Assembly: GCA_021739765.1 (NCBI GenBank) | Contig: JAIPBD010000008.1 | Coordinates: 123,876 to 187,875, forward strand | Source of the DNA: Melioribacteraceae bacterium | GTDB lineage: Bacteria > Bacteroidota > Ignavibacteria > Ignavibacteriales > Melioribacteraceae | DNA length: 64,000 bases | Direction: 5' to 3' | In this document: piece by piece, positions 1 through 8,913 of the stretch | Layout: every line of letters begins with the position of its first letter | Numbering within the stretch: position 1 is the stretch's first letter | The notes under the pieces: generated by a model | What the model was told of the DNA's origin: nothing | Seen by the model: only the letters and a program-made list of their open reading frames with translations | Databases searched by the model: none | Position numbers and translations under genes: made by a program

Positions 1-67
1 AGATATGATGGTTGTACCGATCTTCAAAACCTTCTCGCGAGTCAGTAAAGCCTTTTCTGTACTTAAT

Positions 68-739
68 CTATTTAATTCTTTTTATGTTATAATTAATCAA
101 AATATAAATAACAGAGAAAGAGATTAATATCCAAAGAGTACTCCAAACATAAGCCCCGACACCTGTTATTGATTCAAGTTTTGAAGCATCGCTGTATAAA
201 ATTAATTCTTCGGATGAATCTTGCCAGACATCAATCAAAGTATACATTATGGATGCAAGCCCTAGATATTGAAACACAATTCTATTTACCTGTTCGGAGA
301 AATATCGCGGCGAGAGGTTCATCAATATCAAAATAATAAATGAGAAAATTATTGCCCGATAGTCATTAACCAGATTGACGACTGTTAATAACAGAATTAC
401 CGTTAAGATAATCGCTGCCACTTTTGATTTTTGTTTATCAAATGATGACATGAAAAGAATTACTCCGAGAATTACACTTCCAAAGTAACCGGCAAAAGCG
501 ATTAGAAATTCGTTACCTCCGGTTAAACTGCATCTTCCTCCGAGATTTTCAAAAATCTCGATAGAATGAATAGTCGAACCGGAGATTATTCCGATTAGGG
601 CGTGACTAATTTCATGCACCAATACTATGAATATTTTTATCGGGTACGAAAAAATACTATTCCAGGCAAACAACAAAATTAAAGTGCCGAGCAGCAATAC
701 AACTAATTCAATCCAAAGATTTGATTTTTTTTTCTTCAC
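68..739 (-). CDS. M50B-like membrane metalloprotease
   Basis: The 223-residue protein is almost entirely hydrophobic, with about six membrane segments. An HEISH motif (residues 42-46, HExxH zinc site) sits at the end of the second hydrophobic segment. It is followed by a glycine-rich stretch and a membrane segment beginning AGYFG, the arrangement typical of the M50B-like (PF13398) family. Members are intramembrane or membrane-embedded zinc proteases of mostly unknown substrate. The start is a GTG followed by a run of lysines; no clear Shine-Dalgarno is visible. It faces away from the tRNA and glgP and has no evident link to the sugar locus. Function beyond the family is unknown. Confidence 0.75.
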   Translation of the reverse strand: MKKKKSNLWIELVVLLLGTLILLFAWNSIFSYPIKIFIVLVHEISHALIGIISGSTIHSIEIFENLGGRCSLTGGNEFLIAFAGYFGSVILGVILFMSSFDKQKSKVAAIILTVILLLTVVNLVNDYRAIIFSFIILILMNLSPRYFSEQVNRIVFQYLGLASIMYTLIDVWQDSSEELILYSDASKLESITGVGAYVWSTLWILISFSVIYILINYNIKRIK

Positions 740-938
740 GTTGGTTTTTAATATTTAGAAATTCGAGAGGGAAATATAGACTGATCGTAACTAATAATGA
801 ACTGAGATGAATGATTTTTATCTTATTTAATAAAGAATTTTTCATTCCAGAGTGAGAGAATTGTTACAAAAAAATACATAATTAAAGTTGCTTAATAGGT
901 GAATTGTAGTTATAATTTGGCTTGAAATTTTGATGATT

Positions 939-1013
939 GGGAGTATAGCTCAGTTGGTTTAGAGCACCTGCCTTACAAGCAGGGGGTCCTTGGTTCGAAT
1001 CCATGTACTCCCA
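939..1013 (+). tRNA. tRNA-Val (anticodon TAC)
   Basis: A full cloverleaf can be folded. The 7-bp acceptor GGGAGTA pairs with TACTCCC. The anticodon stem CCTGC/GCAGG encloses loop CTTACAA with anticodon TAC at 974-976, and a TTCGAAT T-loop is present. One T-stem pair is mismatched (T-T). The 3' CCA is not encoded: discriminator A is followed by CAA. A terminator follows directly. Confidence 0.95.
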
Positions 1014-1021
1014 CAATCTTT

Positions 1022-1049
1022 AGCCGTTGATTACTCTCACGGCTTTTTT
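1022..1049 (+). terminator. Rho-independent terminator after tRNA-Val
   Basis: Inverted repeat AGCCGT (1022-1027) / ACGGCT (1039-1044) with an 11-nt loop runs into six T residues. It lies 8 nt beyond the tRNA and before glgP. Confidence 0.8.
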
Positions 1050-1153
1050 CATGTCCGTATACTTCGAAGAAAATGCAAAATGTACATAATACCCTACACC
1101 ATTAATAATAAGATGATTGAAATTGATAATTTCAAACTGATTTTGGAGAATAA

Positions 1154-3715
1154 ATGATAAATTTTATCGGAACTTTTAACGTTATTCCATCTCTGCCTAA
1201 AAAATTGGAACCATTGAGAGAAATAGTCTACAATTTGTATTGGAGCTGGAATCAAGATGCTTTAGAACTGTTCCGCAGATTAGATAGAGATCTTTGGGAA
1301 AAAACCAATCATAATCCCGTAGCGATGTTAGGGCTTATGAATCAATCAAGATTAGAAGAATTGGCGGCGGATGACGGTTTTGTTTCGCATATGAATCGAG
1401 TGTATGTCCAGTTAAATGTTTATATGGAAGAAACAGCCTGGTTTGATAAAACATACAAACAAAAAGACAAAGCTGTAATAGCATATTTCTCAGCGGAATT
1501 TGGTTTAACCGAGTGTTTGCCTATTTATTCCGGAGGACTTGGCGTTCTCGCGGGTGATCATCTAAAATCCGCGAGTGATCTCGGATTGCCTCTGGTTGGA
1601 GTGGGGCTGTGTTACAAAGAAGGATATTTTCAACAGTATCTCAATGCTGATGGCTGGCAGCAGGAAAAGTACGACCTCACCGATTTTTTTAATCAACCGA
1701 TGGAATTGATTAGAGGCGAGGATGGAAACGCTTTAAAGATGGAATTAGATTTTCCCGGTAGAAAAGTATTTTTCCAAATATGGAAGATTCAGGTAGGAAG
1801 AATTCCACTTTATTTGTTAGATACAAACGTATCCGAAAACTCACCTGAAGACAGAAAAATTACCAGAGCGCTCTACGGCGGTAATATTGAAAGCCGAATC
1901 CAACAAGAAATTTTGCTTGGAATGGGCGGCATAAAAGCTTTACACGCGATCGGAATCAAACCACAAGTTTGCCACATGAATGAAGGGCATTCCGCATTCC
2001 TATCATTGCAAAGAATTCATTATTTGCGCCAAAAGGGACTTTCGTTCAAAGAAGCAAAAGACATCAGCTTTTTCTCAAATGTTTTTACAACACACACTCC
2101 GGTTCCCGCCGGAATCGATGTTTTCCCCAATGATTTAGTTGAAAAATATTTGGGATCATTTTATCGAAACGAACTTGGAATTACCGACAAAGAATTTTAC
2201 AAGTTGGGAACGATAATCAAAGACAAACCCCCGGCAAATTTTAATATGGCACATCTTGCGATGAATACAGCGTCCTTTGTGAATGGTGTATCGAAATTGC
2301 ATTCTGAAGTATCGCGTAAAATGTGGGTTGATGGCTTCAAAGAAACACCTTTTGATGAAATCCCGATCGATTATGTTACAAACGGCGTTCATACAAAATC
2401 GCATTTATCAAATGAAATGAACGAACTTTTTTACCGATACCTCGGTAGTGATTTCCTTCAAAATATATCGGATAAAACACTTTGGGAAAAAATCGATGAA
2501 ATCCCGGACGAAGAGCTTTGGAGAACTCACGAAAGAAGAAAAGAAAGATTGGTAGCGTTTGCGCGAAAACGTCTAAGAAAACAGTTAATCGCGAGGGGCG
2601 CTTCTTCAACGGAAATCGAAGCCGCAAAAGAAGTTTTAGACGCTTCGGCTTTAACTATTGGATTCGCGAGAAGGTTTGCAACTTATAAACGAGCGACATT
2701 GTTATTCAGAGATATTGAACGTCTCGCCAATATTTTGTGTGATACTGATATACCTGTTCAATTAATAATTGCCGGAAAAGCGCATCCAAAAGATGATGAA
2801 GGTAAAAAACTTATTCAGGAAATCGCCCAAATCGCCAAAAAAGAGCATTTAAGGAAAAAGATTGTTTTCATCGAAAATTATGATATGAATGTTGCCAGAT
2901 ATATGGTTGAAGGTTGTGATATTTGGTTGAATAATCCACGCAGACCGATGGAAGCGAGCGGAACATCTGGAATGAAAGTAATTGCCAATGGCGGTTTAAA
3001 TTTCAGTGTTCTCGACGGATGGTGGGATGAAGCTTATGATCATACCGTCGGCTGGAAAATTGGAAACGGCGAAGATTACGCTGACCCGGATTACCAAGAT
3101 GAAGTGGAATACCGTTTGATTTACGAAGTTCTTGAAAAAGAAATTATTCCGTTATATTATGAAAGGGGAGAGGAAAAATTACCTCGTAAGTGGATTTCAA
3201 TGATGAAAACATCGATGAAAAAACTTGGACCCGAATTTAACTCAAACCGTATGGTTAAGCAGTATGTTGAAAAATTCTATTTAGCGTCTCTCGCAAAAAG
3301 AAAAGAACTTACAGCGAAAGATTGGAGTTACGGGAAGGAATTTTCCAATTGGAAAGATCATTTGATTCACAATTGGACTAATGTTAAATTTGTAAATGTA
3401 AAAAGTACAGATCAAAACGGAGTTGTCCCCGTCGGTGAAAAGTATTTTATCGAAGCTGAAGTCGCGACCGGTGATTTAACCAACGATGATATTGAAGTAC
3501 AAATCTATTACGGCAAGGTTGACGATAAAAATAAAGCGCACGCAAATTCTTATGTTACAATGACTTGTGTAGAAGATACCAAAGGCAAAAATAAAAAATA
3601 CAAAGGTGAAATTGATTGTGGAGCAACAGGCCAATTTGGTTACACCTTAAGAATTTTGCCGAAACATAAATTACTTGTAAATCAGTTTGAATTAGGCTTG
3701 ATCCGCTGGGTCTAG
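1154..3715 (+). CDS. glgP: Alpha-glucan (glycogen) phosphorylase, GT35
   Basis: This 853-residue protein phosphorolyses alpha-1,4-glucan to glucose 1-phosphate. The N-terminal region (about residues 10-110) resembles DUF3417, which marks the divergent prokaryotic phosphorylase subfamily (TIGR02094 type). The PLP site reads EASGTSGMK, with the cofactor lysine at about Lys-608, followed by a conserved NGGLNFSVLDGWWDE stretch. The C-terminal 100 residues form an extra domain usual for this subfamily. GGAG lies about 7 nt before the ATG. The product glucose 1-phosphate is also the precursor of the CDP- and UDP-sugars made by the downstream locus, but the gene is separated from it by an IS and a terminator, so a regulatory link is not shown. 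Confidence 0.95.
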   Translation: MINFIGTFNVIPSLPKKLEPLREIVYNLYWSWNQDALELFRRLDRDLWEKTNHNPVAMLGLMNQSRLEELAADDGFVSHMNRVYVQLNVYMEETAWFDKTYKQKDKAVIAYFSAEFGLTECLPIYSGGLGVLAGDHLKSASDLGLPLVGVGLCYKEGYFQQYLNADGWQQEKYDLTDFFNQPMELIRGEDGNALKMELDFPGRKVFFQIWKIQVGRIPLYLLDTNVSENSPEDRKITRALYGGNIESRIQQEILLGMGGIKALHAIGIKPQVCHMNEGHSAFLSLQRIHYLRQKGLSFKEAKDISFFSNVFTTHTPVPAGIDVFPNDLVEKYLGSFYRNELGITDKEFYKLGTIIKDKPPANFNMAHLAMNTASFVNGVSKLHSEVSRKMWVDGFKETPFDEIPIDYVTNGVHTKSHLSNEMNELFYRYLGSDFLQNISDKTLWEKIDEIPDEELWRTHERRKERLVAFARKRLRKQLIARGASSTEIEAAKEVLDASALTIGFARRFATYKRATLLFRDIERLANILCDTDIPVQLIIAGKAHPKDDEGKKLIQEIAQIAKKEHLRKKIVFIENYDMNVARYMVEGCDIWLNNPRRPMEASGTSGMKVIANGGLNFSVLDGWWDEAYDHTVGWKIGNGEDYADPDYQDEVEYRLIYEVLEKEIIPLYYERGEEKLPRKWISMMKTSMKKLGPEFNSNRMVKQYVEKFYLASLAKRKELTAKDWSYGKEFSNWKDHLIHNWTNVKFVNVKSTDQNGVVPVGEKYFIEAEVATGDLTNDDIEVQIYYGKVDDKNKAHANSYVTMTCVEDTKGKNKKYKGEIDCGATGQFGYTLRILPKHKLLVNQFELGLIRWV

Positions 3716-3719
3716 TTAT

Positions 3720-4526
3720 ATGTTATTAGAGTCTTCAATAGGGGGAAAATCTTTTATGATTTTTTCCCGAAATATTTTTGATTTTGAAAATAATTTTCGG
3801 ATCGGTTTTAGGAATTCTTCCAAAGTAAAAACAGTCAATTACCTTGAAGTTTGTGAATACATAAAACAACCTGTTCCGAAAAATTTATTGATATATAGGC
3901 TTCTTGTTAATGATAATGGATTGGATCCGTATTCCACTAAATATGGATTTTTTATTCGTGTAAAAAACTCAATGGAACTTGTTTATATGGACCCCATTTT
4001 TGCCCTAAGAGATATCCGACATTTAAAACTAACTGTTGATCCGGCTATATTAAGGTTCAAAGTTCAGCAAGTTGGATTAACGGCTCAGGATGAAATCGAA
4101 AATGAAGCTTTGTTCGATGAAAAATTTTCGTTTGATCTAAAGTCAAAAGAGGCCAAAAACCAGAATGATTCGGTTTTTGCTGAGGCAATTTTCCATTTTG
4201 ATTCTGAATATCAAACAAATACATCCCGTGAAGAAAATTTAAACTTAATTGTAGAGGATGAAGATATTTCTGAGAGGGAAATTTACGACTTTTCTAAAAT
4301 AGACAGCAATGATTTTCAAAAGACAAAAAGTATTCGTTCGCATAAAAGTGAAGTGCTTCAAAGAGCGCTTAAACTTAAAGAAGAAGATCATTTTGAAAGT
4401 ACCGGAGATAGTATTAAATCCGGGATAGAGATAAATGATTCAGGAATTGATTTATTCAAAAGCACAAATATTCGTTTCAACCAGCACGAAAAAAACGATT
4501 TTGTATTAAAAATTGGGAAAAAATAA
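3720..4526 (+). CDS. Hypothetical acidic protein downstream of glgP
   Basis: I do not recognise this 268-residue protein. It begins 4 nt after the glgP stop and is probably co-transcribed with it. The first half (residues 20-130) alternates hydrophobic and charged residues and looks folded, with a stretch IFALRDIRHLKLTVDPAILRF. The second half is rich in Asp, Glu, Ser and Lys, has little hydrophobic content and is probably disordered. There is no signal peptide or membrane segment, so it is likely cytoplasmic. The tight coupling suggests a role connected with the phosphorylase, but that is only inference from position. Confidence 0.6.
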   Translation: MLLESSIGGKSFMIFSRNIFDFENNFRIGFRNSSKVKTVNYLEVCEYIKQPVPKNLLIYRLLVNDNGLDPYSTKYGFFIRVKNSMELVYMDPIFALRDIRHLKLTVDPAILRFKVQQVGLTAQDEIENEALFDEKFSFDLKSKEAKNQNDSVFAEAIFHFDSEYQTNTSREENLNLIVEDEDISEREIYDFSKIDSNDFQKTKSIRSHKSEVLQRALKLKEEDHFESTGDSIKSGIEINDSGIDLFKSTNIRFNQHEKNDFVLKIGKK

Positions 4527-4550
4527 AAATAATTTTCTGTTTGTGGTGAA

Positions 4551-4580
4551 AATCACGGTTAAATAATTAACTGATTTTTC
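4551..4580 (+). terminator. Possible terminator after glgP operon
   Basis: AATCA..GTTAA (4551-4562, 2-nt CG bulge) pairs with TTAAC TGATT (4567-4576) around a 4-nt loop and is followed by a T-rich run. The AT-rich stem makes it a weak call. Confidence 0.4.
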
Positions 4581-4974
4581 ATTTTTCTAATTCAAATATT
4601 ATATATACATTTGATGATGAGAAATATGAGATTTAGTAGATATTGTCATATTGATCTTAGCGAGATTATTGAAAATTTCACCCCAAATTACAATTTAGAA
4701 TAAAGCAAAAATAAGTCGTTGAAGAGTTACGATTACAACGAATAAACAAAAAATCGTACTAAAAGTAGACCAATAAAAAATGAGCCATGTGACTCACTTG
4801 GCGAAGCTGTGTAGACAAGTAAAAAGATAAAAGATAAAAGTAAAAAGTGAGAAATGAAGAGTAGAAGCCATCTTTTAACTATAAAATTGTCATGCTGTTT
4901 GATATTTGTGGGAACAGAATCTGAATTTAGCTTAAATTCTTCGCTGTAGATTCCGGATCAAGCCTGTCCGCCGG
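4581..4974. other. Non-coding spacer before the IS
   Basis: No credible gene is seen. It holds a purine-rich low-complexity tract (repeated aaaagataaaag near 4818-4850) and, at its right end, one arm of an interspersed palindrome (attccggatc at 4950-4959, then cctgtccgccgggcagg at 4963-4979) that is interrupted by the insertion sequence. Confidence 0.6.
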
Positions 4975-4989
4975 GCAGGGTGTTGCAGA
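4975..4989 (+). repeat. Left terminal inverted repeat of the IS
   Basis: A 15-bp perfect inverted match to 6598-6612. It lies 65 bp before the transposase start. Confidence 0.75.
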
Positions 4990-5054
4990 TTCTTAACGAA
5001 AAGTCCTGGTTATGTGAACTGAAATTAATATATTCTAATTAAAAATTAGAATTT

Positions 5055-6563
5055 ATGGGTTTTAAGACATCAGACCGCAATCAAAATTACATACTAGGTT
5101 ATAGTTATTCGGATTTTGTTGAAGATAATTCAAAGGAAAGATTCGTTGTTAACATAGTAGAAAATCTTAATACAAATCAATTATACAACCGATATAGTAA
5201 TCAAGGTGGAGAAGCATTGGACCCCAAAATAATGCTAGCCACTTGGTTTTTAGGATATTGTTATGGTATAACTTCGAGTCGAAAGTTAGAATATAATTGC
5301 AAAAGAAATCTAGACTTTATTTATATATCTGGGAATTTAAGACCAGATCATACAACATTAAATCGCTTTCGTCAACGCAACTTGGATTTGATGCAAGGTT
5401 ACTTCGTGGAGATATTGTTGGAAGCAGCTAGGTTAGGTGTAAGTGATTTTAATGAAATATCGATAGATGGAACCAAAATAGGCTCAGTCAGCAGTAAGAA
5501 GAAAAGTGTTCGGAGTGAGAAATTAGCAAGACAAATAACCAAGGTCACCGAAGAAATAGCAAATTATCTTCAATCAACCGAAGCAGATAACCCACCGGAA
5601 GAATTGTTAAGAGAGAAGAAAAAACTTGATTCTGCCAAAGCCGAAATAGAAAAAAGGAAATCTGTAATCCGTAAAGAATATCGGGATAGCCACCAAGTAA
5701 ATATTGAAGAGCCCGATGCAGTTATGCAAAGCTTAGGAAGTAGTCGTGGCAGCTTTCCAGGTTACAATGCACAAGTAAGTACAGATACCAAAAGTCAGTT
5801 AATAACCTCAAGTGAGATTCTACAAGATAGGAATGATGAGAAACAGTTTATAAGACAGTGGAAAAGAACCGAAAAGAATTTAGGCAGAAATCGTCATAGG
5901 AAATATGTAGCCGACGGTGGATATAATTCAAACGATATAATAGATCAAGTAAACTGTAATAAAATAGATGCTTATATAGGTGCTCGACATAAAATGATTC
6001 CGACAAAAGAAAAGATAATAGAGGGGAAAAAGTTTACAAAGGATGATTATGTATATGACAGAGAACGGGAACAATATATTTGTCCGGCTGGGAAAGCATT
6101 AAAATATATAAAGCGAGAAAGGGGAAAAACATTTAGTGGGAAGAAGTATCGATCGGATGACTGCGAAGGTTGTAATCTGAAACAATTTTGTTTATCAAAA
6201 AATAATCTCTCAGGCAGACGTGAATTAAGCCGAGATGAACGGGAAGATCAGATTGAGGCAATGAAAGAAAAAACAACCTCAAGTTATGGAAAGGCAATCA
6301 TGATGAGAAGGCAAACTACGGTTGAGGCAACAATAGGGAATATAAAATCGAATATGGGCTACTCAAGATTTAGACTTAAAGGTCTCGAAGCTGTAAATGC
6401 TGAGTTTGTTTTAATGTGTATCGGGCATAATCTAAATAAGCTATTTAAGCTTAGTTGGGCATTTATTTTCAATAGTTATAACACTTCATTTAAGAAATTG
6501 TCAAGATTCTATTGCATGTGGGATAGTAATGAAATCCCAAGGTTGAATTATACGTTTGAATAA
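5055..6563 (+). CDS. IS1182-family DDE transposase
   Basis: The 502-residue transposase catalyses cut-and-paste movement of the surrounding element. The N-terminal DUF772-type region (about residues 50-115) contains the family pattern of a GG..LDP start, then D.T.LNRFRQR. The probable DDE triad is Asp-138 (in SIDGTK), Asp-287 (in VADGGY) and Glu-424 (in TTVEATIGN). Between the second Asp and Glu lies a cysteine-containing insert (CPAGK, DDCEGCNLKQFC) typical of IS1182 members. The frame is open and full length, so the copy may still be active. No strong ribosome binding site precedes the ATG. Confidence 0.93.
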   Translation: MGFKTSDRNQNYILGYSYSDFVEDNSKERFVVNIVENLNTNQLYNRYSNQGGEALDPKIMLATWFLGYCYGITSSRKLEYNCKRNLDFIYISGNLRPDHTTLNRFRQRNLDLMQGYFVEILLEAARLGVSDFNEISIDGTKIGSVSSKKKSVRSEKLARQITKVTEEIANYLQSTEADNPPEELLREKKKLDSAKAEIEKRKSVIRKEYRDSHQVNIEEPDAVMQSLGSSRGSFPGYNAQVSTDTKSQLITSSEILQDRNDEKQFIRQWKRTEKNLGRNRHRKYVADGGYNSNDIIDQVNCNKIDAYIGARHKMIPTKEKIIEGKKFTKDDYVYDREREQYICPAGKALKYIKRERGKTFSGKKYRSDDCEGCNLKQFCLSKNNLSGRRELSRDEREDQIEAMKEKTTSSYGKAIMMRRQTTVEATIGNIKSNMGYSRFRLKGLEAVNAEFVLMCIGHNLNKLFKLSWAFIFNSYNTSFKKLSRFYCMWDSNEIPRLNYTFE

Positions 6564-6597
6564 AATACGCAAGATTATGACCGCCAAAAAAGAGCTC

Positions 6598-6612
6598 TCT
6601 GCAACACCCTGC
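6598..6612 (-). repeat. Right terminal inverted repeat of the IS
   Basis: A 15-bp perfect complement of 4975-4989, 35 bp after the transposase stop. Confidence 0.75.
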
Positions 6613-6749
6613 GGGGAGGATCCGGAATGACACTTCTTGCGAATTGATCTTTATTGAGTAGGGACATTACTCCTCTATTTAAGAAAAACTACTAATTTTA
6701 CACCACGTGCCACGAATAAACCACTACGAACTATAGAACGAGATTACTA

Positions 6750-8120
6750 ATGACTAACAAAGAAAAATTATTAAGTAGAATTGAGAAAAAAGAAGCGAAG
6801 ATCGGGATTATCGGTCTTGGTTATGTCGGGTTACCGCTTGGATTAGAATTTTGTGAAAAAGGATTTGATGTTTTAGGATTTGATCTGGATATGCGGAAAG
6901 TAAACAATATCAACTCGGGGAAAAGTTATATTAAACATATTCCGACTGAAAGGATTTCAAAATCTGTTACAGGGGGAAAACTATCCGCGACAGATGATTT
7001 TAAGAGACTTCCCGAAGTTGACGCAATTTTAATATGTGTTCCTACTCCATTGGATGAACATCGAGAACCGGATATGTCTTATGTTGTTAAAACAGCGGTT
7101 ACGATTTCCAAGTATTTGAGAGAAGGACAGCTTGTTACTTTGGAGTCGACAACATATCCTGGAACAACAGATGAACTATTACTCCCATTATTTGAAAAAA
7201 CCGCAATCCAACACGGGAATGATGTAAAAGTTGATCCGGAAAAAACTGCTGAATTAAAAGCAGGAGTTGACTTTTTCTTAGCTTTTAGTCCGGAGAGGGA
7301 AGATCCAAACAATCCGAATTTTACAACCGCGACAATTCCTAAAGTAGTCGGTGGATGGACAGATGACTGCCTCGAAGTGGCTTTAAAACTTTACAATAAG
7401 ATAATAGTAAAAACGGTTCCGGTGAGTTCAACTCGAGCCGCAGAAGCGACTAAGTTACTTGAAAATATCTATCGTTCTGTAAATATCGCTTTGGTGAATG
7501 AGTTAAAAATGGTATTCAGTAAAATGGATATTGATGTTTGGGAAGTAATTGACGCGGCGGCGACAAAGCCGTTTGGTTATCATCCATTTTATCCGGGACC
7601 CGGGTTAGGTGGACATTGTATCCCAATCGATCCGTTTTATTTAACATGGAAAGCACGGCAGTACGAAGTAAATACGAGGTTTATAGAATTAGCCGGTGAA
7701 ATAAATACGCATCAACCATGCTATGTTGTCGGAAACGTGATGGAAGCATTGAACGACAAAGGAAAAGCGTTAAAAGGATCGAAAGTATTAATACTCGGTG
7801 CTTCGTACAAAAAAAATATTGATGATATGAGGGAATCACCTTCATTAAAACTTATTGAACTTCTTGTTGAAAAGGGTGCTGAAGTCAGTTATAATGATCC
7901 CTACGTAACTACATTACCGGCAACGAGAAAATATCAGTACCAAATGGAATCCGTAGAATTGACAAAAGATAACTTAAATTCTTTTGATGTGGTATTGTTA
8001 AGTACTGATCATGATGATTATGACCACGAGTTTATTCATACAAATTCACAATTGGTAGTTGATACCCGGAATGCTTTTGGCAAAAAAGGATTGATAAACG
8101 GTAAGATTTGGAAATCTTAG
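6750..8120 (+). CDS. wbpA: UDP-N-acetyl-D-glucosamine 6-dehydrogenase
   Basis: This NAD-dependent enzyme oxidises UDP-GlcNAc to UDP-GlcNAcA, the first step toward diacetamido-uronic acids. The Rossmann motif GIIGLGYVGLPLG is at residues 20-32. The active-site cysteine is Cys-290 in GGHCIPIDPFYLTWKA, a form characteristic of the WbpA/WecC branch rather than UDP-glucose dehydrogenase. The C-terminal nucleotide-sugar domain carries GASYKKNIDDMRESPS. The length of 456 residues is normal. WbpB and WbpD homologues follow within 4 kb, and WbpE and 2-epimerase homologues lie at the far end of the window, supporting WbpA over the ManNAc enzyme WecC. Confidence 0.9.
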   Translation: MTNKEKLLSRIEKKEAKIGIIGLGYVGLPLGLEFCEKGFDVLGFDLDMRKVNNINSGKSYIKHIPTERISKSVTGGKLSATDDFKRLPEVDAILICVPTPLDEHREPDMSYVVKTAVTISKYLREGQLVTLESTTYPGTTDELLLPLFEKTAIQHGNDVKVDPEKTAELKAGVDFFLAFSPEREDPNNPNFTTATIPKVVGGWTDDCLEVALKLYNKIIVKTVPVSSTRAAEATKLLENIYRSVNIALVNELKMVFSKMDIDVWEVIDAAATKPFGYHPFYPGPGLGGHCIPIDPFYLTWKARQYEVNTRFIELAGEINTHQPCYVVGNVMEALNDKGKALKGSKVLILGASYKKNIDDMRESPSLKLIELLVEKGAEVSYNDPYVTTLPATRKYQYQMESVELTKDNLNSFDVVLLSTDHDDYDHEFIHTNSQLVVDTRNAFGKKGLINGKIWKS

Positions 8121-8164
8121 TAACAGATGGATAAAATTGGTGCTTATAAAGACCGGTTTTAAAT

Positions 8165-8449
8165 ATGAGACTCACTGAAGATCAAATAAATACAATCAAA
8201 AGAAGTGTACTTTATTTCGATAATACCGCAAAGGTTGTGTTATTCGGTTCAAGAACAGATGACAACAAAAAAGGCGGGGATATTGATTTGTTGATAATCT
8301 CGAATACGATTAAAAGAGAAAATATTCGAAAAATTCGAAGTAAGTTTTATGAAAAATTTGGTGAACAGAAGATTGACTTACTGCTCGATGATGGTTCTTT
8401 AACCGATCCTTTTAAGAAAAAAGCGTTTTCAAATGGGATTCAATTATGA
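8165..8449 (+). CDS. mntA: MNT-domain nucleotidyltransferase antitoxin (MntA-like)
   Basis: A 94-residue minimal nucleotidyltransferase. The active-site pattern is G28-S29-R30 followed by D39-x-D41 (GDIDLL), with a third acidic candidate at Asp-71. Members of this family paired with HEPN proteins transfer AMP to the toxin and neutralise it. The gene overlaps the next by 4 nt (ATGA), so translation is coupled. It sits between wbpA and wbpB and has no obvious role in sugar synthesis; it is probably a passenger or stability module. Confidence 0.85.
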   Translation: MRLTEDQINTIKRSVLYFDNTAKVVLFGSRTDDNKKGGDIDLLIISNTIKRENIRKIRSKFYEKFGEQKIDLLLDDGSLTDPFKKKAFSNGIQL

Positions 8450-8880
8450 GTAATGCAATTCTAAAGAATAATCTAGAATCTTTAGAAAAACAATTAGAAT
8501 GGTTGCGGTATTCCTATCTCAAATGTGAAAGAATCGGTATTAGGGAAAATTACACTAATGAAGAATTTGATTACTTTGAAACGCTCTGTTCCCGATTTGC
8601 CAGAAGTCTTGATTTTCTGATACGAAGAGTTTTTCGCTCCATTGATGATGTTGAGTATGAAATTCAAGGAACTCTTATTGATGTTGTTAATAACGCTCTT
8701 AAAAGAGGGTTGATTAAAAATGAAGAAGAAATTCGAGAGATAAGGGATATCCGAAATGAAATCGTTCACGAATATGTTGATGAAGGTCTGCTCGAACTTC
8801 TTGAAGTTGTTCTTAATAATACGAATTCACTGATCACAATAATTGAATCAACAATAAAATATTGTGAAAAATATAAATGA
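8446..8880 (+). CDS. hepT: HEPN-domain toxin (HepT-like)
   Basis: A 144-residue all-helical protein. Residues 103-110 read RNEIVHEY, an exact R-x4-H-x-Y motif. Arg and His form the HEPN RNase active site, and the Tyr is the residue known to be AMPylated by MntA in the Shewanella system. Together with the overlapping nucleotidyltransferase gene this gives a type VII MntA-HepT toxin-antitoxin pair. Target RNA and activity are not predictable from sequence. Confidence 0.85.
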   Translation: MSNAILKNNLESLEKQLEWLRYSYLKCERIGIRENYTNEEFDYFETLCSRFARSLDFLIRRVFRSIDDVEYEIQGTLIDVVNNALKRGLIKNEEEIREIRDIRNEIVHEYVDEGLLELLEVVLNNTNSLITIIESTIKYCEKYK

Positions 8881-8913
8881 TACAATCTTTAGTTGCGAAT
8901 TAAGAGAGGCGAA

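Larger units (their letters stand above)
4975..6612 (+). mobile_element. IS1182-family insertion sequence
   Basis: The element is about 1638 bp with one transposase gene. Perfect 15-bp terminal inverted repeats are visible: gcagggtgttgcaga at 4975-4989 and its complement at 6598-6612. Just outside both ends lies attccggatc in opposite orientations (4950-4959; complement 6619-6628). The IS therefore appears to have landed in the middle of a palindromic unit of the type found elsewhere in the window. No clear short target duplication is seen. The exact outer boundary could differ by a few bases because the repeat arms are themselves similar. Confidence 0.8.

Noticed and set aside
1-67. Possible C-terminal tail of an upstream plus-strand gene (15 codons then TAA at 46-48)
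   Set aside because: Too short to support; no recognisable sequence.
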